Part shown: positions 5,327 through 13,766 of the stretch, piece after piece | Position numbering within the stretch: position 1 is the first letter of the stretch | Layout: the number at the start of each line of letters is the position of its first letter | Assembly (NCBI GenBank): GCA_944391355.1 | Contig: CALXTG010000134.1 | Span: 1 to 19,279, forward strand | DNA length: 19,279 nt | Direction: 5' to 3' | From: an uncultured Alphaproteobacteria bacterium | GTDB lineage: Bacteria > Pseudomonadota > Alphaproteobacteria > RF32 > CAG-239 | Program-made: the position numbers and the translations under genes | Notes under the pieces: generated by a model | Told to the model about the DNA's origin: nothing | Seen by the model: only the letters and a program-made list of their open reading frames with translations | The model's database searches: none

Positions 5327-5827
5327 ATGGAAGAAGCTTTGAGAACGACAGTTATGCTGCTGTGGGCTTTCGCCGCTGTTAACAGCAGTATCGGCACCGC
5401 CGAAGCCCGCGAAGTTATTGCCGAGGAGAGCAGTCCGGCGCCGACGGTTATTTATGCAATCGGAAAAAAATCGCCGACCGAAACCGATGAGTTTATGGTT
5501 GAACAGCCGGCCGACAGTCCTAATCCGCTCGGTAATCCGATTGTCGCTCCGGAGAATACTTTCCCCGAACCCAATCAGGGAACGCCGCGCAGCTTGCTGC
5601 CGGAGAATCTGCCGTCGGATAATTCGGCGCCGATTGATGAGAAGTCGGCTTTGGGAAGTTTACAGCCGGGGCAAGTGCCTCTGCCGCAGCCGAGCAATCA
5701 GATTGAAAATGAAATGTATCGTTCGGGCAATGACATTGTCGACGTTCAGGAATATCCGATTGAGGATATCAATCAGATGACACGGCCGATTGATCCGGTA
5801 ACTCTGGTTAACCAGCCCGGGATGTAA
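5327..5827 (+). CDS. Small secreted Pro/Asn-rich protein, unknown
   Basis: This 166-residue protein begins with a signal-peptide-like stretch (hydrophobic residues about 9-18) and a probable signal peptidase I site after AEA at residue 27. The mature part is acidic and rich in Pro, Asn, Gln and Ser, with no predicted hydrophobic core. It looks like an extended or disordered periplasmic protein. There is no lipobox cysteine. GGAAAGGGG lies upstream of the ATG. A weak promoter (TTGAGG, 16 bp, GATAAA) can be drawn in the 161-bp divergent region shared with the 620-residue protein. I recognise no family. Its stop meets the trmB stop with a 2-bp gap. Confidence 0.7.
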   Translation: MEEALRTTVMLLWAFAAVNSSIGTAEAREVIAEESSPAPTVIYAIGKKSPTETDEFMVEQPADSPNPLGNPIVAPENTFPEPNQGTPRSLLPENLPSDNSAPIDEKSALGSLQPGQVPLPQPSNQIENEMYRSGNDIVDVQEYPIEDINQMTRPIDPVTLVNQPGM

Positions 5828-5829
5828 TC

Positions 5830-6561
5830 TTAAATTCGTTCAAAATCAAGAAAGACCGGGCGCCGCCCTTCGCGCAGCGCTTTCATTTGATATTTGGTGC
5901 GCACCCAGTCTGCCGGTTCGTGTTTCCAGTCGCTGCCGCAGGCGGCTGTCCAGCGGAAATTCGGGTCTTCTTTCATGCGCCGCAGAGTCCAGCTCTTGTA
6001 AACTTTGTGGTCGGTGGCTACCCGGAAAATGCCGCCGGGTTTGAGAATGCGGGCAATTTCTTTTAAATTGTCAGGATTGACAAAGCGGCGCGAGGCATGC
6101 CTTTTTTTCGGCCAGGGATCGGGAAACAGCAGAAAAACCTTATCCAAAAAAGCGTCGGGAATGCGGGCGAACAACAGGCGCATATCATCGTCAAAGACCC
6201 GGATATTGTCGCTGCGGCCGGGCAGCAGGGTAATTTTTTCCGGCAGGTCGGTTCCTTCTTTGATGCCGGTCAGCAGCGTGCACAGATTGGCAACGCCGTT
6301 TTGAAAAACTTCAGCGCCGATAAAGCCGTAATCCGGATGATTTAAAGCCTGTCCGGCCAGATGCTGGCCGTCGCCGAAGCCTATCTCCAGACAAATCTGT
6401 CTGACGCCTTGAGGAAAAAGGGCGTCTTTATCTAATAAACCTTCTCCGGAGATACGCAGTTGCGGCAAAAATCTTTCCAGCAGAGTGGTTTTGGCTTTGC
6501 GGATGATCCGGCCTTTGCGGCGGCCGAAAAATTTGGGTTTGTCGTTATCGGTTAAAAGCAT
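5830..6561 (-). CDS. trmB: tRNA (guanine-N7-)-methyltransferase
   Basis: TrmB methylates N7 of G46 in the variable loop of many tRNAs using SAM. The 243-residue protein shows the family N-terminus (FFGRRKGRIIRKAK), the SAM motif LEIGFGDGQH, the acidic residue in GAEVFQNG, and the signature LLFPDPWPKKRHASRRF followed by LKPGGIFRVATDH. The ATG overlaps the 3' end of metK by 10 nt, so the two are translationally coupled and this enzyme is made together with the synthase of its own methyl donor. The metK-trmB pair is common in alphaproteobacteria. Confidence 0.95.
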   Translation of the reverse strand: MLLTDNDKPKFFGRRKGRIIRKAKTTLLERFLPQLRISGEGLLDKDALFPQGVRQICLEIGFGDGQHLAGQALNHPDYGFIGAEVFQNGVANLCTLLTGIKEGTDLPEKITLLPGRSDNIRVFDDDMRLLFARIPDAFLDKVFLLFPDPWPKKRHASRRFVNPDNLKEIARILKPGGIFRVATDHKVYKSWTLRRMKEDPNFRWTAACGSDWKHEPADWVRTKYQMKALREGRRPVFLDFERI

Positions 6562-7703
6562 GTTTTCAGTTTCTCGCTTAAGTCCAGGCGCTCCCAGGAA
6601 AAATGGCCGGCTTCGTCAGGCGTGCGGCCGAAATGCCCGTAAGCGCTGGTTGGGGTGTAAATCGGTTTTAACAGGTCAAGCTTATTGATAATGCCGCGCG
6701 GGGTAAGATCAATATTTTCCTTGATGACTTTGAGGATTTTCTCTTCATCGACGCGGGCGGTGCCTTTGCAGTCAATGTATAAGGAGAGCGGGTCCTTAAT
6801 GCCGATGGCATAAGAAATCTGCAGCAGGCATTCATCGGCAAGCCCCGCGGCGACAATATTTTTGGCCAGGTAACGCAGCATATAGGCTGCCGAGCGGTCA
6901 ACCTTGGTCGGGTCTTTGCCTGAGAAAGCGCCGCCGCCGTGCGGGGCATAACCGCCGTAAGTGTCGACAATGATTTTACGTCCGGTCAGGCCGGTGTCGC
7001 CGTCGGGGCCGCCGATAACAAACCGGCCGGTGGGATTGATTAGAATATCTTTATCAGCAGGCATCCAGCCGTCGGGAAGGGTTTGGGCGATATATTGCTT
7101 AACTGTTGCGCGGACTTCTTCCTGCGTCAGATAATCGGCATGCTGGGTTGAGACGACGACGGATTTGACGCCGACCGGGCGGTTGTTGTCATATTCCAGC
7201 GTGACCTGGCTTTTAGCGTCGGGTTCAATGCCTTTAATTTCGCCGCTATGGCGGGCGCGGCTGAGATTTTGCAGAATTTTGGAGGACAGATAGATGGCCA
7301 GAGGCATAAAATTACTGTCAAATCCGTATTCTTTTTTGGCATAGCCGAACATAATCCCCTGATCGCCGGCGCCTTCACGGTCAACGCCCTGAGCGATGTC
7401 GGCGGATTGACGATGCAGCAGATTTTCGATTTTTACGGTTTTCCAGCTGAAACCTTCCTGTTCGTAGCCGATGTCGCGAATGGCGGCGCGAACGCGGTCT
7501 TCAATTTCTTCGGCAGAAACCGGAACGCTGCTGCGGGTTTCTCCGGCAATAACGACCCGGTTGGTGGTGGCCAGGGTTTCAATTGCCGCGCGGGCGTATT
7601 TGTCTTTGCTCAAATAAAGATCCAGCAGCGAATCGGAAATCCGGTCGCAGATCTTGTCAGGATGTCCTTCCGAAACAGATTCGCTGGTGAAGAGATAAGT
7701 CAT
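6552..7703 (-). CDS. metK: S-adenosylmethionine synthase
   Basis: MetK makes SAM from methionine and ATP in the cytoplasm and supplies TrmB, MiaB and the methyltransferases of this window. The 383-residue length is normal. Visible signatures are the ATP-binding GHPDK (13-17), GAGDQGIMFGYA (111-122) and the glycine-rich GGGAFSGKDPTKVDRSAAY near residue 260. A Shine-Dalgarno AAGGAA lies 5-6 nt before the ATG. A terminator (7746-7779) separates it from the regulator gene upstream, so its promoter should be in the short 42-bp gap or inside the terminator; a TATACT at 7747-7742 could be its -10 box. I see no SAM riboswitch in the leader. Confidence 0.97.
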   Translation of the reverse strand: MTYLFTSESVSEGHPDKICDRISDSLLDLYLSKDKYARAAIETLATTNRVVIAGETRSSVPVSAEEIEDRVRAAIRDIGYEQEGFSWKTVKIENLLHRQSADIAQGVDREGAGDQGIMFGYAKKEYGFDSNFMPLAIYLSSKILQNLSRARHSGEIKGIEPDAKSQVTLEYDNNRPVGVKSVVVSTQHADYLTQEEVRATVKQYIAQTLPDGWMPADKDILINPTGRFVIGGPDGDTGLTGRKIIVDTYGGYAPHGGGAFSGKDPTKVDRSAAYMLRYLAKNIVAAGLADECLLQISYAIGIKDPLSLYIDCKGTARVDEEKILKVIKENIDLTPRGIINKLDLLKPIYTPTSAYGHFGRTPDEAGHFSWERLDLSEKLKTCF

Positions 7704-7745
7704 AAATTTTCCTTATGTATCAATGAGAACTCTTTGTTGGCAGTA

Positions 7746-7779
7746 TAAAAAAAAGCCGGCAGAAAGCCAGCTCTTTTTT
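7746..7779 (-). terminator. Terminator between the XRE regulator and metK
   Basis: On the minus strand AGCTGGC (7772-7766) pairs with GCCGGCT (7760-7754, one G-U pair) around a 5-base loop, followed by eight T's. It follows the regulator stop at 7798 and may be leaky toward metK. Confidence 0.8.
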
Positions 7780-7797
7780 GTATGAATTAACAGAAGT

Positions 7798-8289
7798 TTA
7801 TTCTTCGTCTTTATTGTAAGTCGACTTGGACATGGCAATAATCAGGTCAAACATATGTTTGGCGGCTTTACGGTTGGGAATTTTGTAATAAGCTTTAACC
7901 AGTTCGATGGTTTCCTGACGATGCATAGGATCTAAATCAAATTTCTCGCTGTCTTCGGCGAGGTTTAAAGGTTCGGCATCGGGAATGCTGAACATGCGCG
8001 GACTCTGCGAGGCAACCGAATCATCCATGTCCTCGTAGAAAAAGCCGACGGGAACTTCCAGAACCTTGCCGATATCCCACAAACGGCTGGCGCCGACGCG
8101 GTTCATGCCTCTTTCGTATTTCTGAACTTGCTGAAAAGTCAAACCTAACAGCGAAGCCAATTTTTCCTGGCTGAGACCGAGCAGGGTTCTCCGCAAACGG
8201 ATACGGTTGCCGACATGAACATCAATCGGATTAGGCTGTCCGGTCGGTGTTCTTCCGCGGCTGGATCTTTTGATAGTTTCTGCAGTCAT
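7798..8289 (-). CDS. XRE-family regulator of the PhrR/PraR type
   Basis: This 163-residue protein has an XRE helix-turn-helix: VGNRIRLRRTLLGLSQEKLA, then FQQVQKYERG as the recognition region (about residues 26-72), followed by VPVGFFYEDM and an acidic C-terminal helical domain. This domain order and its place between lnt and metK match the alphaproteobacterial group that includes PhrR of Sinorhizobium medicae (acid-induced, beside the lnt gene actA) and PraR of Azorhizobium caulinodans. It probably represses surface, symbiosis or stress genes and itself. It has its own promoter (8325-8353) with two palindromes just upstream. Family placement is by recognition of sequence and context; targets here are unknown. 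Confidence 0.85.
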   Translation of the reverse strand: MTAETIKRSSRGRTPTGQPNPIDVHVGNRIRLRRTLLGLSQEKLASLLGLTFQQVQKYERGMNRVGASRLWDIGKVLEVPVGFFYEDMDDSVASQSPRMFSIPDAEPLNLAEDSEKFDLDPMHRQETIELVKAYYKIPNRKAAKHMFDLIIAMSKSTYNKDEE

Positions 8290-8324
8290 TTCGTTTTTTC
8301 CTTTATATATGTTTCATACCTATA

Positions 8325-8353
8325 TAAATAGGATTTTCAAGGTCCGACGTCAA
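8325..8353 (-). promoter_or_regulatory. Promoter of the PhrR/PraR-like regulator gene
   Basis: On the minus strand, -35 TTGACG (8353-8348) and -10 TATTTA (8330-8325) have a 17-bp spacer. The leader would be about 30 nt. Confidence 0.6.
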
Positions 8354-8366
8354 CAAGTTTTTTATA

Positions 8367-8405
8367 TAATATGTTATATTAGTGTATGCAAATATAACAA
8401 TTTGC
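8367..8405. promoter_or_regulatory. Two palindromes upstream of the regulator promoter
   Basis: TAATATGTTATATTA (8367-8381) has TAATAT/ATATTA arms, and GCAAATATAACAATTTGC (8388-8405) has GCAAAT/ATTTGC arms. Both lie 14-50 bp upstream of the -35 box in AT-rich DNA. They are plausible operators for the XRE protein or for another regulator. Confidence 0.35.
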
Positions 8406-8473
8406 CCTTGAAAGGGCACTTTTCTTTACCCTAAAGAGTACGCGAAGATATATAAAATGCAAGCATTATATTT

Positions 8474-8492
8474 AAAAACGTTAATATTAACG
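8474..8492 (-). terminator. Weak terminator or palindrome after lnt
   Basis: A perfect 14-bp palindrome CGTTAATATTAACG (8479-8492) is followed on the minus strand by TTTTT. The stem is AT-rich, so it is at best a weak terminator of the lnt operon; it lies 22 bp past the lnt stop. It could instead be an operator. Confidence 0.4.
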
Positions 8493-8514
8493 GTATGATA
8501 TTACAGTTTTTTTC

Positions 8515-9975
8515 TTAGGCTGTGGATATTGTCAGGGTTTGGGGCAGATTCGCATCAATGAAGCCGCGCCGGTTTAATCCGAGTTCGGCAATGATTTTAC
8601 CCACAGGGCTGATAACTGCGCTGATACCGGTGTTGGCGGCGCGGACAATCGTCAGCCCTTCTTCGACGGCGCGGAGCTGCGTCGTTACCAAGTGCTGATA
8701 AGGGCCGGCGCTGTCGCCGTACCAGCCGTCATTGGTCAGGTTAACCAGCCATTCGGGACGCGGGTTGCGGGCGGCAACCTGTCCGGGAAAGATAATTTCG
8801 TAGCAGATCAGGCCGCCGAAAGACGGATAGTTTCCGGCCTGCAGCGCCTGCGGCCCCTGACCGGGCATAAAATTGGCAATAGCACCGGTTATCGGACGTA
8901 TCCATTGCGGAAGGAAGCGGCGCAGCGGGATATATTCGCCGAAAGGAACCAGATGGGATTTATCATAGGCGGCTGCAATCTCGCCGTTGCGGCCGATTAC
9001 CAGCAGGGAGTTGCGCGGGCGGTAGTATCCTTCGTCCGGGTCAAAACCGTAACGCACCAGCCCGGTAATCAGAAAGCCTTGCGGCGGTACGGCGGCAGCT
9101 GCCTGCAATAAATGCTCCCGGTCGAGGTCAAGCGGGAAAGGCGAAGCGGTTTCGCCCCAAACGACGAAATCAAGCTCTTCAAATCCCGGAGAGCGGCTGA
9201 GAGAGATATAATCGGCAAAGTTATCTTCAAGGGTATCGGGCTGCCATTTCATTTGCTGGGGAATTGCCGGTTGGACGATTCTGATTTTGAGGTTTCCGGC
9301 GCTTTCCGGATACTGTTTTAGACGCCAGCTGCCGAATCCCCAGAGCAGCAGGCTTATGCCGATAATAATGCTCAGGCTGATAATCAGGGCAGTGCGGTTA
9401 CGGTAATGCAGACAGAGCGCCGGCGCCGAGGCGGCCAGCAAAACCAGGCCGGACAAACCGTAGGTACCGATGAGCGCCGCCGCCTGCAAAAGCGTGATGT
9501 CAAAAGCCAAAACCGAACCGAGCAGGTTCCAGGGGAAGCCGGTCAGGATAAAACTGCGCAGCCACTCGCTTAAAACCCAGAAGCCGGCCAGAGCCAGCCA
9601 GCGGGCGTAAAGGCCGCGGAACAAGTAAGCCAGCAGCGCCGGGACAGCGGTGAAAAGTCCGAAAAATCCTCCGGCAGCCAGCAAGACTAAAGGATAAAGC
9701 CAGCCGAAAACCGCCGCGTCAATCAACAGAGCATTGCCGACCCAGGAGAGGCCGGCGGCGAAAAATCCGAAACCAAACCAGTAACCGCAGGCAAAAGCGC
9801 GGCGTTTGGAAACGGCGCGGTTGATTTGCAGCAGCAACCAGGGAAAAGCAATAAACAACAGCGGCCAGACATGCCAGGGCGGCAGGGCGCCGACTGTCAG
9901 AAACCCGGCCAGAAGGCAGCCGAGCTTGGGCCGGGTATTAATGCTGTTTTGCAGCAGAGGTATCGGGTTCTTCAT
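8515..9975 (-). CDS. lnt: Apolipoprotein N-acyltransferase
   Basis: Lnt adds the third acyl chain to the N-terminal cysteine of lipoproteins at the periplasmic face of the inner membrane. The 486-residue protein has several membrane segments in residues 18-218, then a nitrilase-fold domain with the catalytic triad visible: E275 (VVWGETASPF), K339 (YDKSHLVPFGEY) and C391 (GLICYEIIFPG). VNLTNDGWYG also matches. The ATG overlaps the end of corC by 38 nt and has only a weak Shine-Dalgarno, so translational coupling to corC is likely. It is the last gene of the operon beginning at miaB. Confidence 0.95.
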   Translation of the reverse strand: MKNPIPLLQNSINTRPKLGCLLAGFLTVGALPPWHVWPLLFIAFPWLLLQINRAVSKRRAFACGYWFGFGFFAAGLSWVGNALLIDAAVFGWLYPLVLLAAGGFFGLFTAVPALLAYLFRGLYARWLALAGFWVLSEWLRSFILTGFPWNLLGSVLAFDITLLQAAALIGTYGLSGLVLLAASAPALCLHYRNRTALIISLSIIIGISLLLWGFGSWRLKQYPESAGNLKIRIVQPAIPQQMKWQPDTLEDNFADYISLSRSPGFEELDFVVWGETASPFPLDLDREHLLQAAAAVPPQGFLITGLVRYGFDPDEGYYRPRNSLLVIGRNGEIAAAYDKSHLVPFGEYIPLRRFLPQWIRPITGAIANFMPGQGPQALQAGNYPSFGGLICYEIIFPGQVAARNPRPEWLVNLTNDGWYGDSAGPYQHLVTTQLRAVEEGLTIVRAANTGISAVISPVGKIIAELGLNRRGFIDANLPQTLTISTA

Positions 9976-10846
9976 CTTTTTTGTCCGCCGGTTTGATAAT
10001 CATAACTTTTTTAATGCGGCGGGGGTCGACGTCAAGGATACGGAATTTGATGCCCTGAGGCCCCTCGATGATTTCGCCGCGGTTGGGAATCCGCTGAGCC
10101 AGATGAAAAACCAGTCCGCCGAGAGTGTCGATTTCCAGTTCCTCGCAGTCAATTTCGCTGCAAAGGTCAAGATGCGCCGTTTCCCGGATTTCTTCGAGTT
10201 CGGCGCGGGCATCGGCAATAATCAGGCCGCCTTCCTGCAGAGCGATAACCGGTTCATCTTCAAAGTCATATTCGTCTTCAATATCGCCGACGATTTCCTC
10301 AAGCAGGTCTTCAATCGTTACCAGGCCGTCAATTCCGCCGTATTCGTCAACCACCAGCGCCATATGAATTTTGTTGAGCTGCATATCGCGCAGCAGATCA
10401 AGCACCCGCATGGACGGCGAAACGAACTTGACATCGCGAATCGGAATATCGCGGACTTTGGTATCCCGTTCGCCGGCAAGCAGGCTTTTGACCAAGTCAA
10501 TTACATGAATAACGCCGATAACGTCGTCTAAAGATTCGTCATAAATCGGAATACGCGAATGGCCGCGGGTAATCATCAGCTCGGCCAGATCGCCGACGGT
10601 GCCGTCTTTTTGAAAGCCGACAATATTGGCGCGGGGAATCATGGCGTGGCCGCATTTTTTGTCTTTGAGACAGAGAATATTGTTCAAAAGCAGCTGTTCA
10701 TGTTCGCTGAACTGATCTTCGCCGTTGGAGTTGGCTTCCTCAATCAGATCTTCAATCGTTTCGCGGACATTCTCGTCCGGTTTGGAACCGAACATATTTT
10801 TGAAGATTGATTTGAAAGTTCCGGGGTGATGATTTTCTTCAGTCAT
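9938..10846 (-). CDS. corC: CorC/TlyC-type CBS-domain protein
   Basis: This 302-residue soluble protein has an acidic N-terminal region, a tandem CBS pair (about residues 65-190; MIPRANIVGFQKD, GHSRIPIYDESLDDVIGVIH, VVDEYGGIDGLVTIEDLLEE) and a C-terminal CorC_HlyC domain (ending in GIKFRILDVDPRRIKKVMI). Members without a membrane domain are linked to magnesium/cobalt efflux and to Lnt function, and lie next to ybeY and lnt in many Proteobacteria. Its start lies 8 nt after the ybeY stop; a GAGG at the end of ybeY is the only Shine-Dalgarno-like sequence and is rather far from the ATG. Confidence 0.92.
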   Translation of the reverse strand: MTEENHHPGTFKSIFKNMFGSKPDENVRETIEDLIEEANSNGEDQFSEHEQLLLNNILCLKDKKCGHAMIPRANIVGFQKDGTVGDLAELMITRGHSRIPIYDESLDDVIGVIHVIDLVKSLLAGERDTKVRDIPIRDVKFVSPSMRVLDLLRDMQLNKIHMALVVDEYGGIDGLVTIEDLLEEIVGDIEDEYDFEDEPVIALQEGGLIIADARAELEEIRETAHLDLCSEIDCEELEIDTLGGLVFHLAQRIPNRGEIIEGPQGIKFRILDVDPRRIKKVMIIKPADKKDEEPDTSAAKQH

Positions 10847-10854
10847 GATTTTGT

Positions 10855-11373
10855 TTAATCCTCATAGGGGTTTTTGATATTCATCAGCTGCAGGATAGCC
10901 GCTTCGCAGGCTTCCATCTCGGCCGCTTCTTCCGCTTCCATGTGGTCGTAGCCGAGAATATGAAGTAAGCCGTGAACCAGCAGATGACAATAGTGATCCC
11001 GGAAAGAAACTTCTTGTTCCGCCGCTTCGCGCTGCATGGTTTCCAGGGCAATGATGATGTCGCCGAGCTGGATTTCGTCATAGAGTTCGCATTCGGCAAG
11101 AAAATCTTCATCGTCGATATTGGCAAAGGACAGGACATTGGTAGATTTGTCGAGACCGCGGTATTCTTTATTCAGGCTGCGCACCTGTTCGTCATTGCTT
11201 AAAGAAAGGTTGATAAACAGCGGCAGGTTCAGATGAAACAGGTCAAGGTCTTCATGGGAAAGAATCCAAGCCAGAACTTTGTCGGCGACTTCGGAGGATA
11301 AATCTTCAACTTCCGGCAGCGCCTGAAGCCAGCGTTCGTCCTCTACGGTTATTTGCAGCTGCTGGTTATTCAT
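10855..11373 (-). CDS. ybeY: Endoribonuclease YbeY
   Basis: YbeY is a zinc-dependent RNase that acts in 16S rRNA 3' maturation and ribosome quality control. The signature HGLLHILGYDH gives the three metal histidines H134, H138 and H144 of 172 residues. The start at 11373 is chosen because translation from there gives the usual family length and the ATG overlaps the phoH stop by 8 nt (GATGAATAA); the frame is open upstream to 11454, but that would run far into phoH. Coupling to PhoH fits the common co-occurrence of the two. Confidence 0.95.
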   Translation of the reverse strand: MNNQQLQITVEDERWLQALPEVEDLSSEVADKVLAWILSHEDLDLFHLNLPLFINLSLSNDEQVRSLNKEYRGLDKSTNVLSFANIDDEDFLAECELYDEIQLGDIIIALETMQREAAEQEVSFRDHYCHLLVHGLLHILGYDHMEAEEAAEMEACEAAILQLMNIKNPYED

Positions 11374-12331
11374 CGCCGTAAATCTTCTTGCTTTTTTCTT
11401 CATAAGCTTTGACGATCTTGGCAACCAGACCGTGGCGGACGACATCGGCGGCACTGAAGCGAACCGAACTGATGTTGGGAATATCTTTCAGTGTGTCGAG
11501 CGAATCGCGCAGGCCGGAGATGGTGCCGCGCGGCAGGTCAACCTGGCTGAGGTCGCCGTTAACCACCATGCGGGAGTTTTCGCCGAGGCGGGTTAAAAAC
11601 ATTTTCATCTGCATTGGGGTGGTGTTCTGGGCTTCGTCAAGAATAACAAAAGCATTGGACAGGGTGCGGCCGCGCATGAAAGCCAGCGGGGCGATTTCGA
11701 TTTCGCCGAGCGCCAGTTTCTTGTCAACCTGTTCGGCCGGCAGCATTTCATAAAGCGCGTCATAAAGCGGGCGCAGATAAGGGTCGACCTTGTCTTTGAG
11801 GTCGCCGGGCAGGAAGCCCAGGTTTTCGCCGGCTTCCACCGCCGGACGGGACAAGATAATCTTGTCGATTTTACCTTCCAGCATCATGGAAACGGCCAAG
11901 GCGACGGCCAGATAAGTTTTGCCGGTACCGGCAGGCCCCAAGCCGAAGACCAGCTCGTTTTTCATCATTTCCTGAATATAGAGCGCCTGAGTGGCCGAGC
12001 GCGGATAAATATGGCGTTTTTTGGTTTTAAGGACAATGTCGTTTAAGTTCTTGTCGTCAATCTTCTGCGCGTCTCCGTCGCTCATGCGGACGGCGGCTTT
12101 AACTTCTTCGGTTGAGACGGCTATGCCTTTGGACAGTTTGTGATACAGAATATCAATGGCATTTTTGGCCTGGCTGACGGCGGCATCACTGCCTTTAATC
12201 GTAATCTGGTTGCCGAAAGTTCCGATTTCGACACCCAGGAGAGTTTCAATCAGTTTGAGATGCGTGTCGGCTTCTCCGACCAGCTGTTGAACCAGCGTAT
12301 TGTTATAGAGCTCAAAGCTTATTTCCGCCAT
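11366..12331 (-). CDS. phoH: PhoH-family ATPase (PhoH-like/YbeZ)
   Basis: This 321-residue protein has an N-terminal KH-like domain (residues 1-70) and a P-loop ATPase domain: Walker A GPAGTGKT (132-139), Walker B FVILDEAQ (228-235), and VVNGDLSQVDLP as the sensor region. PhoH-like proteins next to ybeY are thought to unwind or remodel RNA and to work with YbeY. AAGGA lies 8-9 nt before the ATG. The start lies 2 nt after the miaB stop, so the operon is tightly packed. Confidence 0.95.
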   Translation of the reverse strand: MAEISFELYNNTLVQQLVGEADTHLKLIETLLGVEIGTFGNQITIKGSDAAVSQAKNAIDILYHKLSKGIAVSTEEVKAAVRMSDGDAQKIDDKNLNDIVLKTKKRHIYPRSATQALYIQEMMKNELVFGLGPAGTGKTYLAVALAVSMMLEGKIDKIILSRPAVEAGENLGFLPGDLKDKVDPYLRPLYDALYEMLPAEQVDKKLALGEIEIAPLAFMRGRTLSNAFVILDEAQNTTPMQMKMFLTRLGENSRMVVNGDLSQVDLPRGTISGLRDSLDTLKDIPNISSVRFSAADVVRHGLVAKIVKAYEEKSKKIYGDE

Positions 12332-12333
12332 AG

Positions 12334-13674
12334 TTATATTCCTTCCGCGATACCGCTTAACGAGTTAGTGTTGGCTCCGGTAATTTTAACCGGAACGATT
12401 TTGTTTAAATATTCTTTGCCGAGTTCGGCATGAAGATTCTGCATATAGGGCGTGCGTCCGATCAGCTGCCCTTTATGCCGGCCCTTCATGTCAAACAAAA
12501 CCGGCATGGTCTTGCCTATTGATTCAGTATTAAACCTCAATTGGTAAGAAAATAGTAAATTTTGCAGGATTTCGAGCCGTTCTTTTTTGACTTTTTCCTC
12601 AATCTGATTTTCATAGACCGCGGCCGGCGTGCCGGGACGGCGGCTGTATTTGAAAGAAAAAGCCTGAATGTATTTGACATAATTTACCAGATCAAGCGTG
12701 GCCTGAAAATCGGCGTCGCTCTCTCCGGGGAAGCCGACAATGAAGTCGGAAGATAGGCCGATGGCGGGATTGGCTTCTTTCAGTTTGTCTATTACCCGGA
12801 TATAATCGTCGCGGTTATGACGGCGGTTCATTGCCTTTAAAATGCGGTCAGAACCGGACTGAACCGGCAAATGCAGATAAGGCATCAATTTGGACAGGTC
12901 GCGGTGGCAGCTAATCAGGTCGTCATCGACATCGGCGGGATAAGAAGTGGTATAGCGCAGGCGCTTTAAGCCGTCGATTTCGCTGAGACGGCGCAACAGG
13001 TAGGCCAGGTTGCGTTCTTTTCCTGCGGAATCTTCGCCGTGATAGGAGTTGACGTTCTGGCCGAGCAGATTTATTTCCAAAGTGCCGCCGGCGACGAGTC
13101 TTTTGGCTTCGGCAAGCACCGCCTCAACCGGGCGGGAAAATTCGGCGCCGCGGGTATAGGGAACGACACAGTAGGTGCAGAAATTGTTGCAACCTTCCTG
13201 AATGGCCAGATAGGAACAGCCGCCGTGCGACTGATTGTCGGGCAGATAGTCAAATTTATCAATGGCGGGAAAATCGGTATCAATCAGGCTGACGCCTTTT
13301 TTGCGTCCGATTTCCTCAAGCAGCTGCGGAATGCGATAATAGGTCAGCGGGCCGGTGGCGAAGTCGACATAAGGCGCGCGTTTGGCAATTTGTTCATCTT
13401 CGGCCTGAACCACGCAGCCGGCCAGCCCGATGATCATGTCGCGTCCTTCTTCGGCCAGGCGTTCCTGTTTGATATTATAAAGCCGTCCCAAATCTGAAAA
13501 AACCTTTTCGGCGGCTTTTTTTCGGTTGTGGCAGGTGTTGAAAATTACCAGGTCGGCCTGGCGGGGAGAGGCGGCTTCTTCATAGCCGAGGTTTTGCAGC
13601 ATATCGGCAATGCGCGAGGAATCATAGACGTTCATCTGGCAGCCGAAGGTTTTGATATAATATTTTTTACTCAC
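12334..13674 (-). CDS. miaB: tRNA-2-methylthio-N6-dimethylallyladenosine synthase
   Basis: MiaB is a radical-SAM methylthiotransferase that converts i6A37 to ms2i6A37 in tRNAs reading U-starting codons. The 446-residue protein shows all three parts: an UPF0004 domain with cluster cysteines C12 (FGCQMNVYDS), C48 (FNTCHNRKKA) and C87 (AGCVVQ); the radical-SAM motif CNNFCTYC (C162, C166, C169); and a C-terminal TRAM domain (about residues 380-440). The start is a GTG at 13674, the only one that keeps the full N-terminus. It is the first gene of the operon and reads from the promoter at 13710-13738. Confidence 0.96.
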   Translation of the reverse strand: MSKKYYIKTFGCQMNVYDSSRIADMLQNLGYEEAASPRQADLVIFNTCHNRKKAAEKVFSDLGRLYNIKQERLAEEGRDMIIGLAGCVVQAEDEQIAKRAPYVDFATGPLTYYRIPQLLEEIGRKKGVSLIDTDFPAIDKFDYLPDNQSHGGCSYLAIQEGCNNFCTYCVVPYTRGAEFSRPVEAVLAEAKRLVAGGTLEINLLGQNVNSYHGEDSAGKERNLAYLLRRLSEIDGLKRLRYTTSYPADVDDDLISCHRDLSKLMPYLHLPVQSGSDRILKAMNRRHNRDDYIRVIDKLKEANPAIGLSSDFIVGFPGESDADFQATLDLVNYVKYIQAFSFKYSRRPGTPAAVYENQIEEKVKKERLEILQNLLFSYQLRFNTESIGKTMPVLFDMKGRHKGQLIGRTPYMQNLHAELGKEYLNKIVPVKITGANTNSLSGIAEGI

Positions 13675-13709
13675 TCTGTTCTCTTTTGTTTAGCTTATGA
13701 TTGTCTTTC

Positions 13710-13738
13710 AGTCTAACCGCAGAGGCGCCGGATTTCAA
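13710..13738 (-). promoter_or_regulatory. Promoter of the miaB-phoH-ybeY-corC-lnt operon
   Basis: On the minus strand TTGAAA (13738-13733) and TAGACT (13715-13710) are separated by exactly 17 bp. Transcription would start near 13703, giving a leader of about 29 nt. Confidence 0.6.
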
Positions 13739-13766
13739 TTTGTTTTTGAGAGTTTTGCTTTTTTGA

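Noticed and set aside
7704..7797. SAM riboswitch ahead of metK
   Set aside because: Only 42 bases separate the terminator from the ATG, and no SAM-I, SAM-II or SAM/SAH aptamer core is visible.
9806..10531. 241-residue plus-strand frame
   Set aside because: It is the antisense shadow of corC and lnt, which have clear family motifs on the minus strand.
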